The translations under genes were made by a program, and so were the position numbers. Positions 33,483 to 48,033 of a stretch of DNA of 64,000 nucleotides are shown in pieces. The notes beneath the pieces are model-generated. The model was not told where the DNA came from. It ran no database searches and saw nothing but the letters and a program-made list of their open reading frames with translations. The stretch is from Pseudevernia furfuracea (lineage: Eukaryota; Ascomycota; Lecanoromycetes; Lecanorales; Parmeliaceae). The first letter of the stretch is position 1; each line of letters begins with the position of its first letter. The stretch is from assembly GCA_022315425.1 (NCBI GenBank), contig JAIUPT010000030.1, positions 558,001-622,000 on the forward strand, written 5' to 3'.

Positions 33483-34687
33483 GGAGAGATGTTGCTCAAG
33501 GCGAGGATGGCGAAGCTTTACACGACGATACAAATGAACAACGAATACCCTGCTCCAATACTTCAAAGCGAAACTCTTCGAGGCGGTACTCCGTCAAGCC
33601 CGCTGCGCGAAACGGCATAGGGGTGCCTGCGCCCAGTCTTTGGATTTTCGAGATCGTCGCTCAGACTCAGAACCATGTAGGAATGATGCAAAAAGACACG
33701 GGGCGGTAAAGCCCCCCGGTCAAACTCCCTCAATACGGCGCTGGATCGTGCTAGTGGAGATTTCCCAGTAGCACCACAACAGTGATACTCTGGGGAATCC
33801 ACTTGCTCCAGCCGGTTGGAGCGAGTCGCCAAAGAAGGCGGGTCTTTTCAATTGTGAATACCTTAGGAGCCCTCCAGCCCTCGAGTAGAGCCAGGCTTGC
33901 ACTAGGTAATCAGATACTGTCCAAGCATCAGCGGTCAATAACAATATTGATTTTTTTGGCGGCGGAAGTGGCAAACATTCTAGTGGGTCAGGTATGATGC
34001 CCTGGTTCAACTTGCTCAATTAGAGTCATAATCCCTAATCGCGAAAAGAAAAAAAATATCGTGAATAATCTTCGAGCCTTGGCAATTGTTTATTGAAGAT
34101 TTGAGCCAATCAGGCTTAGTGGCAGTAAAGAAATGGAATTCACGGCAAACCCACGAAACGCTTGAGCCAGATATATGATCGTAGACTTCCTCAATATTTC
34201 CAAACAGCTGCAAGTATTTCAGACTCTGTCGACGATCTAACAGATCTACTGCGACAGCCAAAAGGACAGGACAGCAGTACCAAAAAAGTGACTCAGCTCG
34301 CGTACGGCACGCGTTCTTTACTTTTTTACCACTCCTTGACGAGGGACTAAATTCCTAACCACCGCCAACCAGCTACACATCTCACATCTTACCCTCCTTC
34401 ACCCCTCCACCAAGTACACCACCATCCCTACACAAATACCATCCGACATCATCCTGCGCTGGCCCCGGCGCAGTAGTAATTTGTTCTATTTACTTATACG
34501 GTACGTTCCTCCGATAAACTCTGACGTATGCGAGACGCCGAGAGCTGCATTTAGCTTTCCATTGTCAACACATCAAACACACTGCGCATTCGATGCGCCC
34601 CAAGCATCCTCGGCGTTGCAGCAACCACCACGTAACAATATGCTGCTGACTTGATCTCTTTATTAGCATTGGCTTGAGCTTAACACC
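33483..34687. other. 1.2-kb spacer
   Basis: This lies between DBP8 and the FHA-forkhead gene, both on the plus strand. No supported frame, RNA gene or repeat is seen; the right third is probably the forkhead gene promoter and leader. Confidence 0.4.
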
Positions 34688-36819
<2,132 letters not shown>

Positions 36820-37931
36820 GAATAGCCTTTCATTTGTTGTACAAGTAGCACCATAAGGCTGACTGTTCGAGTAGGGGGTTCACGAAAATCAGCTCTTACC
36901 ACCAGCAACGCAGCAACGTTGCCTCGAACGGCATTCACTCATAAACTTTGAGCTCTTCGACGCATGAAAAACGCATTCAAAACTTACTACGACGACACAT
37001 AAACGCCAATTTACCCGGCGACACCTCCGCCCATCTTCACGGAACTGGATTTTTCCTACTTTCCATTCGCTGTAAATATTCACTGCGTCTTCTTTCCCAG
37101 ATCGAGTTCCTCATGCATGCATTGCCTGCGTTTTCACACAATGACGACTTTTTAGCTGGCGGCCACGGTTCTCTATCGAAAGGTAATCACCAGTTTTTCC
37201 AAAAGCGGTGGTGGCCATTGTTCTCTGCGATCGGCGGCGGTTGTTCTGCGGCGAGCGGCGGACTTTTCAACATCTGGAATTTCTTCAAGGGTGTCGTTAG
37301 AGAGAGAGAGAGGCTTGCGAGTGACGAGGCTGGATAAAATCGAGCTTGCGATGTGGATTTACGACAAGGGGGTGGGGGAGATTATCATAGATGCTTGTTG
37401 TTTGTTGCTAGATTCAATGGGACTTGCTTTTCACCCAAAACCGGACCGTTCACTTGCTTGCTGCTCGCAGGTCCGTAGTGGCGCTGTATCCTACGTACCA
37501 ACCAGGTCGCTCAAAAGTCTATCAAGCATGAGCTCACGTACAAAGCCGTCTCGTGCACGCACTGCTGATTTGGGAAGAGAGATTTGCTCATTCTGCGTAT
37601 ATAAGGTAGATATAGAATTTGCAAGACCGATCAAGGTCCACAGCCCAAGGCAATCAATCTGCTGGCATTTGGCTGCCCGCAAACGGAACCACCTCGATCC
37701 TAGATTACCATCAGATCGGCGAGGTGAAGCTAGCTACCGCTCGCGTCGGACGATACAAGCTGTCCCGTGTGCCCTGCTATTCGATCCTATATGCATATCT
37801 CCACCCGCCACAAAGCTGCAACGTCGGGAGTGTTCGCTCGTCTCGTATGAACATTCCATCATAATCACACTTGTTGGCCCATGCTTTGACGCATCGTCCA
37901 GCCAGCCTTGTATACTCCATGGGTGCAATGC
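36820..37931. other. 1.1-kb convergent spacer
   Basis: A long plus-strand frame (37291-38124) starts here, but its right part only mirrors the antisense Gfd2-like gene and it has no protein features. A short AG run lies near 37297-37312. No gene is supported. Confidence 0.4.
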
Positions 37932-40321
37932 TCAAGTGAGCGGTACACCACCGTCAGCATCGTCCTCGTACGCGTCCAGCAGCTTCATCCTCGCCATTAG
38001 ACGCTGCGGCGGCAAGGGTGCCTCTTTGGGCTTGTCCTCCAGAACGGTCGAGTTTTCCTCCGTGTCATCTTCGACATTCTCCTTCGGATCCTTTAGAGTT
38101 CGCTTCTGCACAGCTCGTTTGTGAGGTGGGACGTAGTTTGGATCTCTCTCGGGCTGGCTATTCTGGGGTGTAGTGTTGCCACTCTGTTCATCAGCTCCAT
38201 CATGCTGTCGAACAGCTTTGCCATCATCTTCCCCGATCCAACCCCACCCGTCTTCATCGAGGTCCTGTGCAGCCTTCTCTCTCATTTTCTTTTCGTTGGC
38301 GGCATGGTATTTGATCTCGCCCCTTCTCTCGATACTGGGTTTCAGCGCCGGATAATTCTCGTCGTTTCCGTTCGTACCCTTGCCACCACGATGGTCTCCT
38401 CTCTGTCTGTTCCTCGCGTCATTCCTCGCGTAATTTCGATTTGATCTGTCTTCCGCTTTCACGGCTCGGTTGAGCCCTTGTTGGAAAGCACGAGCTTCGG
38501 CCATCTCGGCCGCGGGAAGGAGCTTGACGGCGGAGCCACCATCGCCGCCTTCTTCGTCTGCTATTTCCCATTCCTCGGTCTCTTCGATGACGCGAGCTCG
38601 AGCCTCGGCTTCCGCGGTGGAGAGTCGTTCTGCGTCGATTTCTTTTGGGTGCTCATAGGTTAGAGCTTTGAAGCATATACCGATGAGGGCTTCGACAGTG
38701 TAGCCTGCGTCATTACCCTAGAAGATTTGTCAGCTGTTGGTGGACAGTCCTTTGCTCATAGGGGCCTCACGGCATTGTGGAGGTTCCAGCCAATTAACCC
38801 TAGATCCAGGAGGACGGATCCGAGGCTGCTTGGGTTTTGTCCATGATTCATAGCACGGAAAATATCAACTGTATCAATCGCTTCGAGGAGATTGGATACA
38901 TTGCTGACGTCGTAGCCAATACTTCGAAGGTATTGGATATCGGCGCTAATACCATGGCCAACTAGAATGATATTGCGTTTTGCTGCGTTGTCATTGACTG
39001 GAGGTAAGTATTGGCTGCCGGATCCATATCTTCCGACCACGCGTGCATCAGCTGGATATGAAGCGTACTGGCCGGGTGCAGAGAATGGGTGACGGAAGCA
39101 GGAGGCAATGACCTGGGGTGCTTCATTGATGGATATCCATTCGCTTTTCCCAAATCTCTCTTCGAACTTATCTGCACAGCCGGTGACGAACTCAGTGTTG
39201 TTGAGATGAGTGTATTCTGCGATCCTAAAATGACGTGCGCGAATCTTCTTCATCCAGTTAAGGCCGCCTTCTCCAGGTGAATCACTCACGAGGTCAAGTG
39301 TATCAAGCGTCGAGATACCTATCTCTGTAACCTTTTTGTGGTCTTTCTCATAAGATTCTACATCCACGCACACAAAGACCACGTTATTTTCGAAAGAGTA
39401 GGGTGCAGGCAATGTCGGAATTAGCGTTGGTAATTTTAGACCAGCTGCCTTTTCATACGCTGCTTGAGCTGCTTGACTTTCCTCGTAGGTGTGATTCGGG
39501 TCATTGTGGAAGTCTTCCTTTCTGGCGGTTCCACGAGGTCTGATACCGAGATAGCATTGAGCACGTTTCAGTTGCGCGCACCATCCTCGTTTCTGGACAA
39601 CCCGATCTTGCCTCTTCTTGGATTTTGCGTTCTTCTGCCTATTCTTACTCGCTAGAATCGCAGCGTCCATTTTACGCCGGAAGGCTGGGAATGTGCGGTC
39701 TTCCAAAACCTGTGACCCTCCTGGCTCTGTGCCCGGCTCGGGAATCATTTCTTCGAGATCTAATAGACTCGTTGCATCTGTTAGTCGGCCGAGGTAGCGC
39801 GGACGTGGGCTCCCTTCTTCCTCAAACCCAATGTCGAAACCTGGATGACGGGTCACGTCGGGGAGGTTGGCAGGAATCTTGAGGTTAACGTAGATCTCTT
39901 CGAAGAGGTCCAGCACTTCCTCTCGTGGAATAAGCAGAAGGGGTTTGGGGTCATCCAGCAGTGTTTGAACGTAATAGCTACGTGATGTGTTAGCTGATTC
40001 ATGTTGAGCAAGAAAATTATTTGGAGACGAGTGACACTCAAAGCACAGAGAATGTGAAGTGGCTTGTGAATTATAGATAGAAGAGTGATGGGGCTGAAAA
40101 AGGATGAGGTAGAGTACTTGGGGTCCCACAAGATAGAGTGAAAGAAGCACCTCGCCAACTTACATTGTCCATCCCCTGGATCGAAACTGCCCGGCTGCGA
40201 AGTATCTAATCGACACTTTCTCGGATTCTTCCGTGTCATACAAGTGTCGATATGGCCACTTCATGACAGCGCCTATTGGACAGAACCGGTCCCGAAGACC
40301 GGCCAGCTGACCAGCTTGCAT
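37932..40321 (-). CDS. Gfd2/YDR514C-like protein with DEDDh nuclease fold
   Basis: This 716-residue protein has an RNase H-like fold of the Gfd2/YDR514C type. In yeast, Gfd2 was linked genetically to the mRNA-export helicase Dbp5; the activity of the fold is not well defined. All five DEDDh residues are visible: D258 and E260 (VCVDVESYE), D399 (HGISADIQYL), and H453 with D458 (LHNAGNDAGYT), the last pair created by splicing. A charged C-terminal region with an NYVPPHKRA motif follows. Exons are 40321-40164, 39977-38771 and 38717-37932. Intron 1 (186 nt) is long; the junctions restore GWTIYYVQT and HNAGNDAG. The N-terminal exon is the least certain part. Metal-dependent 3'-5' exonuclease activity is possible but inferred only from the residues. 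Confidence 0.85.
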
Positions 40322-41017
40322 ATTGGCAGTGTCGAATGAGGAAAGAGACGAGAATACAATATCTGAAATGGACCCTAGAAGCTCTAGCTTGGTAGATACA
40401 AAGATGAAGCTACGATCCTGTCAAGGGTGCCAATTAGAAGGGAAGAGAGGATGGGTTGAAAGCGGTGAAGGTGTAGTCTCGACGGCGGAGGTGATGAAGA
40501 AGAAGTGACGTCCCTTCAGCGTCTCGTACTGAAGGAAGTCGCCAAAATTCCTGGAAGAATGTGTTTGAGTGAAGCTGGTTGGATGAGATGAGGCCCTTTG
40601 GATGTCCCAGGCAGAAAGCCCAAGGGGAAGTAGACAGATTCACAAGCACCAAAGGGTTGAAATTTAGTGAAAGTTGCACAGTCAACAGTGAATATGAAAA
40701 GCTCCACCACCCTTGCCAGCGTCTGATTTACATCTACGACATCGTGCAGGATATGTTTGGCAGGTGACAGAGAAATCCTCTCGATTCAATTTGGCTCCTA
40801 TTATCTTCAATGGTGCGTAAGAGTCAAAAGACATCTTGAAGAGTTCTTACCTTAACTTCTTGCATACCTTAGTGCTCCCTCGCCTGCTCCGCCTTTCGCA
40901 AATTCCATCAGCCCTACAATTCCAACGCTAGACTCTTGGCACCCGAGGCACCACTCAAGCCAATAATCTCATTGTCTCACCAACGCGACAATCCAACTTC
41001 AGAGCTCCATCTCTCGG
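40322..41017. other. Divergent promoter region
   Basis: This is the spacer between the Gfd2-like gene and the ING-type gene. Only short frames are present and nothing is recognised. Confidence 0.4.
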
Positions 41018-43423
41018 ATGACAGAGATGGAAGTCATGATTCAAGATCCCCCAGCGGATCCTGATGCTCAAGCTACAGTCACCGATTTCCTCGACTACAC
41101 CGAATACCTCCCCTCGGACCTCTCTCGGTCACTGACTCTCATCCGCAAGCTCGATGATATCTACATTACAGCCGCCGACACATTACACGAGCTGACGAAA
41201 GAATATGGGTCGCTACCAGACATGCCTCCTAGCAAGCGGCCGAGCTCTCATCATCTTCGACAGGACATATCCTACAATCTAGACCACGCGATCAGCTGCC
41301 GCGAGTCCTCCTATGGCGAAGCATCACGTCTGTTTGAAATGGTCGATCGGCACTATAATCGGTTGACCAGTATCATATCCAAACTACACGCTTTGCCGAA
41401 ACCTCCATCAAGAGACCCTACACCCGTACCGAGATCTCCCCAAGTGAATCGCAAGACAACCCCTCCTCGTATCACCCTCCGTCTCGATGGCGCGAGAGCG
41501 GCAAAGGCTGCTGCTAGATCTCCAGAGAAAGCTCAGAAACGCATTCGAAGCCGAAAGGTTACAGTGCCTGGTGAGGTGCTACCCCCCCCAAACCCAGACT
41601 CCCCAGTCCATTTTACCGACTCGGACTGGGAATCCATACCTCCGTCGCCCATACCAATGCCTACATCACGTGTTGGAGGGTCCCGTAAACCAGGGCGAAT
41701 CAGACCACCAAAAGCCCCCAAGGTGCCCAAGCTGAAACTTCCCAAGCCGCCTCGACCACCGAGACCGCCGGGCACAATGGGCACGAATGTACACAGCGCC
41801 GTTGCTGGGATTTCTACAAGCAATGCTCTATCATTACTGAGTCCTCCACCAGCAGATGCCAAGCCTGGGAGCATACACGCACCATGGATGCGTCTTACTG
41901 AATGGGAGATGGCGAAGTTGAGGAAGAGAATGAAGAAGAACGCTATCTGGACACCAAGCGAGACTATGATCAGACGCGAACTGTCGCTTGCCGGTCGAGG
42001 ACCTGACAATTACAAAATTACGAAATCTAAATGCGATGCTGCGGGCGAAGATTTTATCGATGACGACAACATTGCGAACGCTCCACGAGGGAAGGCGCTG
42101 GTACCAGGCGAGATAAGTGCCGATTCTCTGGGACTGGCAGACACCAACCTCAGTAACAGAGGAATGGCGTTGAACATTGCCAAAAAGGAAAAGAGGGAGA
42201 AGATGGCCCGCGAGCAAGCTGATATCCTGGCTTCAGAGGCTCAGAAGTTGGGTCATCGTCTGGATTCGCTCAAGAACATATTTGCTCCACCTCCCGATAA
42301 ACCGATCGAGAGCCCTACTCTCAGCGCTAACATTCCCAAGGCCAAGGAAGCCCCAAAGAGGAAGACCGCTCCAGAGGAAAAGCCGAAAGAAGTTACTAAG
42401 AGCCATGCAAAGAAGCGAAAACGGGACGAGTCCCCCAAACCAGAGCCTCCTCCCAAGAAGGTGGACATCGTAACCTCACCTGTCAAACCATCTTCAGAGA
42501 CTACGACTTCACTTGTCAAACCATCTTCAGAGACTGTGACTTCACCTGTCAAACCTCCGAAGAAGCGTAAGACTGAGCAAGCCCAACCGGAGCCTCTAAG
42601 GATCACAACTAAGACAGTAACGACGACAGTACCACTTGCTGCTCCAGCTCCTTCTCCGTCGAGACCATCGCGACGGTCCACGCCCGCGACACCCGCCACG
42701 CCTGTCATGGCCGCCCCTGAAAAGCCAATAGTCGCTACAACTCCCAGACCAACCGCAACCTCTACACGCCCCCGCCGCATCTCTTTAACACTAAAAGGAC
42801 CCGCGGAACCTCCTCCGGAACCCGCCCATGCTTCTCCACGCACTAGTAGCCGTGTACACTCCCGCCGCAGCTCTGCTGGCCCTCCTTCAGCTACCACTCC
42901 CCGCGACCATCTTCGCCGCAAGAGCACTACGCCTGCTCCACCGCAGAGTCCACCGCCGATTGTTACTGCTGCTGGTAGACGAAGTAAGCGTCCCGCGCCT
43001 GGTCCAGTGATTGAGAGTCAAGAAGGTGGTGCCGCGGTCAGTGTAGGCAAGAGGCAGCATGCTCCGAAGAAGAAGGGCGGAGTGGCTGCATCCAATGCAA
43101 AGAGAGCAGCTGAAAATGCGAGCGCCAAGGAGAAAGAGTACACTGTGATATTAGAGGAGGAAGCGGCGGGCGAGGAGATTGATGCAGATGAAGCTAGGTA
43201 CTGTTACTGCGGAGACGTAAGCTATGGGGACATGGTTGCTTGCGAGAGCGAAAATGTAGGTGCATCACTTTTATGGCTTTCGGACCCGCTTGCGCACTTA
43301 CTTACTCTCTATCAGTGCGATCGCGAGTGGTTCCACTTCGAATGCGTAGGTCTGAAGGAACCTCCTGGGAGACGGGTCAAGTGGTTCTGCCCTGATTGCA
43401 AAAAAATACTCGGCAAGAAATGA
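41018..43423 (+). CDS. ING-family PHD-finger chromatin protein
   Basis: ING proteins are subunits of histone acetyltransferase or deacetylase complexes and read H3K4 methylation through their PHD finger. The N-terminal about 130 residues form the ING helical domain (YTEYLPSDLSRSLTLIRKLD to LFEMVDRHYNRL). A long disordered Pro/Lys/Ser-rich linker with KKRK-type nuclear signals and SPVKPSSET repeats follows. The C-terminal PHD finger starts at about C729 with a full C4-H-C3 ligand set after splicing (CYC, C-ESEN-C, WFHFEC, WFCPDC). A 60-nt intron, 43256-43315, splits the finger; splicing gives 781 residues. The intron has no stop and is divisible by three, so retention would insert 20 residues into the finger. 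The length is at the upper end for ING proteins. The specific complex (Yng1, Yng2 or Pho23 type) is not resolved. Confidence 0.9.
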   Translation: MTEMEVMIQDPPADPDAQATVTDFLDYTEYLPSDLSRSLTLIRKLDDIYITAADTLHELTKEYGSLPDMPPSKRPSSHHLRQDISYNLDHAISCRESSYGEASRLFEMVDRHYNRLTSIISKLHALPKPPSRDPTPVPRSPQVNRKTTPPRITLRLDGARAAKAAARSPEKAQKRIRSRKVTVPGEVLPPPNPDSPVHFTDSDWESIPPSPIPMPTSRVGGSRKPGRIRPPKAPKVPKLKLPKPPRPPRPPGTMGTNVHSAVAGISTSNALSLLSPPPADAKPGSIHAPWMRLTEWEMAKLRKRMKKNAIWTPSETMIRRELSLAGRGPDNYKITKSKCDAAGEDFIDDDNIANAPRGKALVPGEISADSLGLADTNLSNRGMALNIAKKEKREKMAREQADILASEAQKLGHRLDSLKNIFAPPPDKPIESPTLSANIPKAKEAPKRKTAPEEKPKEVTKSHAKKRKRDESPKPEPPPKKVDIVTSPVKPSSETTTSLVKPSSETVTSPVKPPKKRKTEQAQPEPLRITTKTVTTTVPLAAPAPSPSRPSRRSTPATPATPVMAAPEKPIVATTPRPTATSTRPRRISLTLKGPAEPPPEPAHASPRTSSRVHSRRSSAGPPSATTPRDHLRRKSTTPAPPQSPPPIVTAAGRRSKRPAPGPVIESQEGGAAVSVGKRQHAPKKKGGVAASNAKRAAENASAKEKEYTVILEEEAAGEEIDADEARYCYCGDVSYGDMVACESENVGASLLWLSDPLAHLLTLYQCDREWFHFECVGLKEPPGRRVKWFCPDCKKILGKK

Positions 43424-45119
43424 CCACATGAAGGCTCTGAAGCCTCCCAAGCCGGACAAGTCTGGTGGATTTGAACAGGAGCTTTATGGTTACAATGAGG
43501 CAAGATACTCCAGCTGGGCCCATTTCACTTCTTATAAAATAGGGTTTACGAGGCCTACGGCCACAGGTCCATGCTCTGGGGCAAATCTGCTTTCGCAGAC
43601 ATTGCTTGTGATGGCTGTTCCTTTGCGCTAAGGATGAAAATGAGGATGGAGCTGGGTTGTCATCAACGACTACGATAAATTCTTACGATACGCAAGGCTC
43701 TCGGCGTATGATGAACATGATGTAGCTTAATGCAGTGACTTTTATTGTCCCATATCATGATAGGCCTCACACCGGTCGCTTAAATTTTGTGCACCATGCA
43801 TGGTATCTGTCGAAAGGCAATAATGCTGACAGTGACATATGCATAACTGGGAGATTTCCACGGAGCTATGAGGCTCAATTACACTCGATGAAGGGTAGAG
43901 TGCGGGTCGGCAGAGCTGCCATCATCCATCATCCATGGCCCTTTGCGCAATTCAATTGGAAGCTCTCGATATTGAGTCTGGACCTTGGCTTCCCTCGCTC
44001 GTTTCAGATGCTATGATGCTTTCAGGATGCCATCTCCGTCTCCCAGAAGACTGCTCAGAGTTGAGAGGAATTCTTTCATGCAATTCTCATCAATGATTGG
44101 ATCACCTTCAGGTCTCTAGTCAAGCATTTCCTTTTCTTTGATCCTGCGATTGGTGAATTTGGTGTAGAAGAAAGAGTTGCAGCGGAAATGAAATGAAATC
44201 TAGTGTCGTTTGGACTTGCCCTATTTTTGTTAAAGCCAGGAACGCGTGCCGACTATAATGACTATGATATCGCGTTATACCATATTGGGTAAGACGCGTG
44301 CTTGATAGCGGCGGCAGTTTGAATCCTAAGAGATGGAACCCTTGTTGGCCAATCTCCACCCACTACACCCACAACCACCCTTTTCTTCTTCCCTTCTTCA
44401 TCCAGGTTTGCGCAACATCGTGAATCCCCAAGACCCGCCCGAGCTGTCTGCGGCGGTGTCGTGGATGCAAAGAGCTGTGAGCTGTGAGCTGTGGATCAAC
44501 CTGAGGACCAGAGGAGCTCTTATCTGACGTCGCGAAAACCGCGGTCGCAGTTCAAGGGGGTGAACATCTCTCGCACAACATACAGCAACAGCAAATATTA
44601 CATTCATTACACACTCGATACTCGATACTCGGTGGCATCGCCTCGTCAACAGAATACCACAATAATGCAAATATAGAAGATAGGTGGGTGCCTAATGCAC
44701 TGTGGCTATGGACAGCCAGCAGGATCCAGAGCCGTACTGACTCTAAACAGCTCAAACAGTCTTAATCCGTCGGTCTATGACTGGCAGCCATTCATTAGAA
44801 GACCCATAATTCTATCAATATCACCACCGGCGAAGCTGACCTTCGACCGCAACAACGAGCGAAGAACGTCCGCCCATAGACGTTGTCCCATCATTACACA
44901 TTAAAACACAATCATTCAGAAACACTACGCCATCCACTCGCATACATTCATCTGTCGATTCTTTCTTCCAGCCTAGCCATTCACGCACGAACACCTATGT
45001 CTTTGAAGCAGAATTCGAATCGAACATTTAATCAACAAAATCAGCCTACCGGTTGCTGATGAATACACTCATTCTTTAAGCACCTCTACATCTTACATCT
45101 ATCCCAGACCAAAGGTCCA
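43424..45119. other. 1.7-kb spacer
   Basis: No gene is supported. Short frames at 43735-44016 and 44333-44527 lack features. The right part is probably the promoter and leader of the next gene. Confidence 0.4.
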
Positions 45120-47197
45120 ATGGAATACCCGTCCAAGAGACGGAGAATCGAGCGCAACTTAGGAGGACCAGTCGAAGGGCTCAACCTCAAAAATGACAGA
45201 GAACGATCAGCCAGTTTGGGTGGCTCAAGCAAGAATGAGAAGCCCATAATGCCCAAGCTTGTGCTCCCTCCGCACGGAGCGCCTGGACATCCTGCGCATG
45301 GAGACCAAGCCATCGATGCTTCTAGCCAAGGTTTTGACCACCCTCACTACCCTCTGGAGTCTGCAGACACGAAGCCTACGAGGGTTCACGCTCGACAAAT
45401 CGTGCAACCCTCTGCACCAAAGATTAGCGAAGCGATATCCAATCCGAGCGGTACTCCAACCTCATACCCTGGTCAAGTGGTACCTCCAGCAGCTGTCGCC
45501 GCTGCGAATGCAAGAAACCAGGCCCTCGAATCACAGCAGGCCCAGGCTGGGGCTGTTGCTGTGAAGCAGTTAGATGCTATACCACAGGCGCCAGCTCCTG
45601 CCACAGCAAACCATGCAGCGGCCAGCGCCAGTCCAAATGCTATGCAAGTCCCCGACTCTTCGTCGCAGCAAATAGTCAAGGCACCTTCAACGCCTGCACC
45701 ATCCAATCCGTCGCCAACCCCAGAGTCCTCTGCATCCTACTTTTCCGCCTCACCTGCATCGTCACCTAGTCCAAGTCTGCAACAGATTTCGAGTCCTTCC
45801 GCTCCATCACCTACATTTATTCCGAACAAAAATGATTTCGCTACTAATCATAATGGTACTACGTCAGGTAAGCTGCTTTTTCAATCCGTCCCACATGCTC
45901 TTATACTGATCGATTTCCAGCTTCTGCTACAACATCCTCATATCCGAATAGTCTGAATATAGAATCAGGCACCATGTCTACCTCTCTGCTCGCACTGACA
46001 ACGGCGTCGCAATCTTCATTAGCCAGCACCTCCGCTGTGATGGCTTTCATCTCTGATGCGACGAAGTCTAGTGCATCGCTCCAGATTCTTGCCTCTGGCA
46101 CAAGCTCCCAACAAACAACATCTACGCCTGCTGCATTTGCTACATTAGTATCTGCATCAGCATCTTCACAGCTCTCGAGCCAAGCATCGTTAGCATCCGT
46201 AGTGTCTAGCGCTAGTGCCGCAGGTGCCGGAGGAAATGGCAAATCAGGCACTACAGCTCCGACTCCTACGCCTTCGTCAAGCTCAAATGGAGGCTCAAGC
46301 AGCAGTGCTGCACCTCCTACTCAGGACCTCGTTGGCGGTATTGTCGGTGGCGTCGCAGGCTTAGCCATGATATTTGTTATTCTTCTCCTGTTATTCCGTT
46401 GGCGACGAGGCAAGCTTGGCAACCGGAGGACCATATCTCCGCCTGTTCCTCAGACCATAGGCCACGGAGGTTTGCCGCAATCTGGTAACATGACCCAACG
46501 ATCAAGCACCGCTCCTATAGCCGCAGCTGGTTTCTTTCGAAGTCTCAGACCTACTTCTTCTCAAACAGCGACTACCGCCGACACTGTCCCTAGTGAACGA
46601 GGCTTCCAGAAGATTTCTGGAAGAAAGCTCCCATCGGTGCTGGCGTCTGGTGGTGATGGCTGGGGTGACCCTCCTGCTGCTGGTCCCACCGCTGGACCTA
46701 CTGGAGCCGCTGCTGAACTGGGTATGACTGCGGGCGTGGTCAAAGGCCAAAGTCCTTTCGATGACCCCCCACCTGGTCAACGCCCTTCCCCACCTCATTC
46801 ACTATCAGGTTCATCCTTCTACCGCGACTCCCATGGTTTCTACGGCGGTGTCGTGCCAGAAGAGCAGACTGAAGCGTCCAGCTCTCCTGGATCTTCATCG
46901 TCACCAACATATTTCGCACCTCTAGGGGCTGCCGCCGGTCGTTCAAATGTCCCTCTAGGACATGGAAGCCCTAGCCGCCGGAATGAGGCAGCACAGATGC
47001 GACCCGGTCCTGCTCGTACACCTGTCATAAACCAGCCCGGCTTTGGCTCGATCCGTGGCGGTGCACCTCCAAGACCTGTTCGCGCTACACTGCCACCAGC
47101 TGGACTTCAGCCCGTTCAAGACGGTCTTGGTCGGAGTCATCCTAGCCAGGATGGCTCTCGCGGGTCTAGATTTAGAGAGGACACCACACCACCGTGA
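45120..47197 (+). CDS. Single-pass Ser/Pro-rich membrane protein
   Basis: The 674-residue product is of unrecognised family. It has a basic N-terminus (PSKRRRIERN) without a signal peptide, then about 350 residues very rich in Ser, Pro, Ala and Thr. One strong hydrophobic span (GGIVGGVAGLAMIFVILLLL) is followed at once by a basic stop-transfer RWRRGK, and then a disordered tail of about 270 residues with Pro/Ser/Gly runs. The layout resembles fungal glycosylated surface sensors of the Mid2/Wsc kind, but the Cys-rich head of Wsc proteins is absent. Exons are 45120-45867 and 45921-47197 (53-nt intron, phase 1). The true start could be further downstream. Confidence 0.75.
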
Positions 47198-48033
47198 ATC
47201 ATGACCTAATCTCTCAACCATCAAATTCACTTCTACTGTCAATATTCAATCATAGTCGAGGTTTTGGTTCATCGTCTCCAACGGCGCTTTCTTGTGTAAT
47301 TACGTTTTCGTCATCGTCGACTAGCAATGGAGGTACTACCAACGATTCCTCTACCACCAACGACCTATCATCGGCCGCTGTAATAATATCATCGACACTC
47401 TGGAGAGTCTTATGTTATCTCTTTTCTTATACGGTCGATCATAATGAGCGGGGGTGAGTGTGGGTAATGTACTCGTCGGTCGATCCGTCCGTCAGCATTC
47501 TCGTCACCTCATCACCCGATACCAATCAGTTAGCGAGCATCTTGAACAGACCATTGTGGACAGCACCAGCTATCCATTTTGTGCGATCATTCTCGCGCCT
47601 CAGCAAACTTGCCCCATCCTGCATTTTGCAAGGCCCCACTGTCACATTTCCCTTTTTTATGACGATAAGGGGATGCCGCTAGGTTTGGGCTAGATAATCG
47701 GCATGGAGTGGGCTCTTGTGATGGAAATGTGTAATAATGAGGAGATCCTGTGTCGCGTTGTCTCGAACGGGGGAGTGTTGTGGGACGGAACAGGCCATGG
47801 AGGGCAGCTTTTGTCACTGCTAGATACCATGCTGCGAGTGTTATAAGGAATTCAATCTGTCAATCATCTTCATGTGCCTTCACGATTACTCCCCAACCTT
47901 CTAACATGATTTCCCTCGGGTGACTCGTCTCGAAAATTCCCCTCCCCTACCCGGCACTCGACCTCGAAATCCGTGATCCCAATCTTGATATTACAGTCGT
48001 CCCAACCAAGTGCTTTCGCAGCACGAAGCGGTT
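47198..48033. other. Spacer between two plus-strand genes
   Basis: These 836 bases hold no supported frame and no repeat. They probably hold the 3' end of the membrane-protein gene and the promoter of the hydrolase gene. Confidence 0.4.

Noticed and set aside
37291..38124. Plus-strand 277-codon frame
   Set aside because: It overlaps the Gfd2-like gene antisense, lacks domains, and its left part is AG-repeat and spacer sequence.
41533..42927. Gly-rich minus-strand frames inside the ING gene
   Set aside because: They are shadows of the Pro/Lys/Ser-rich linker of the ING protein.
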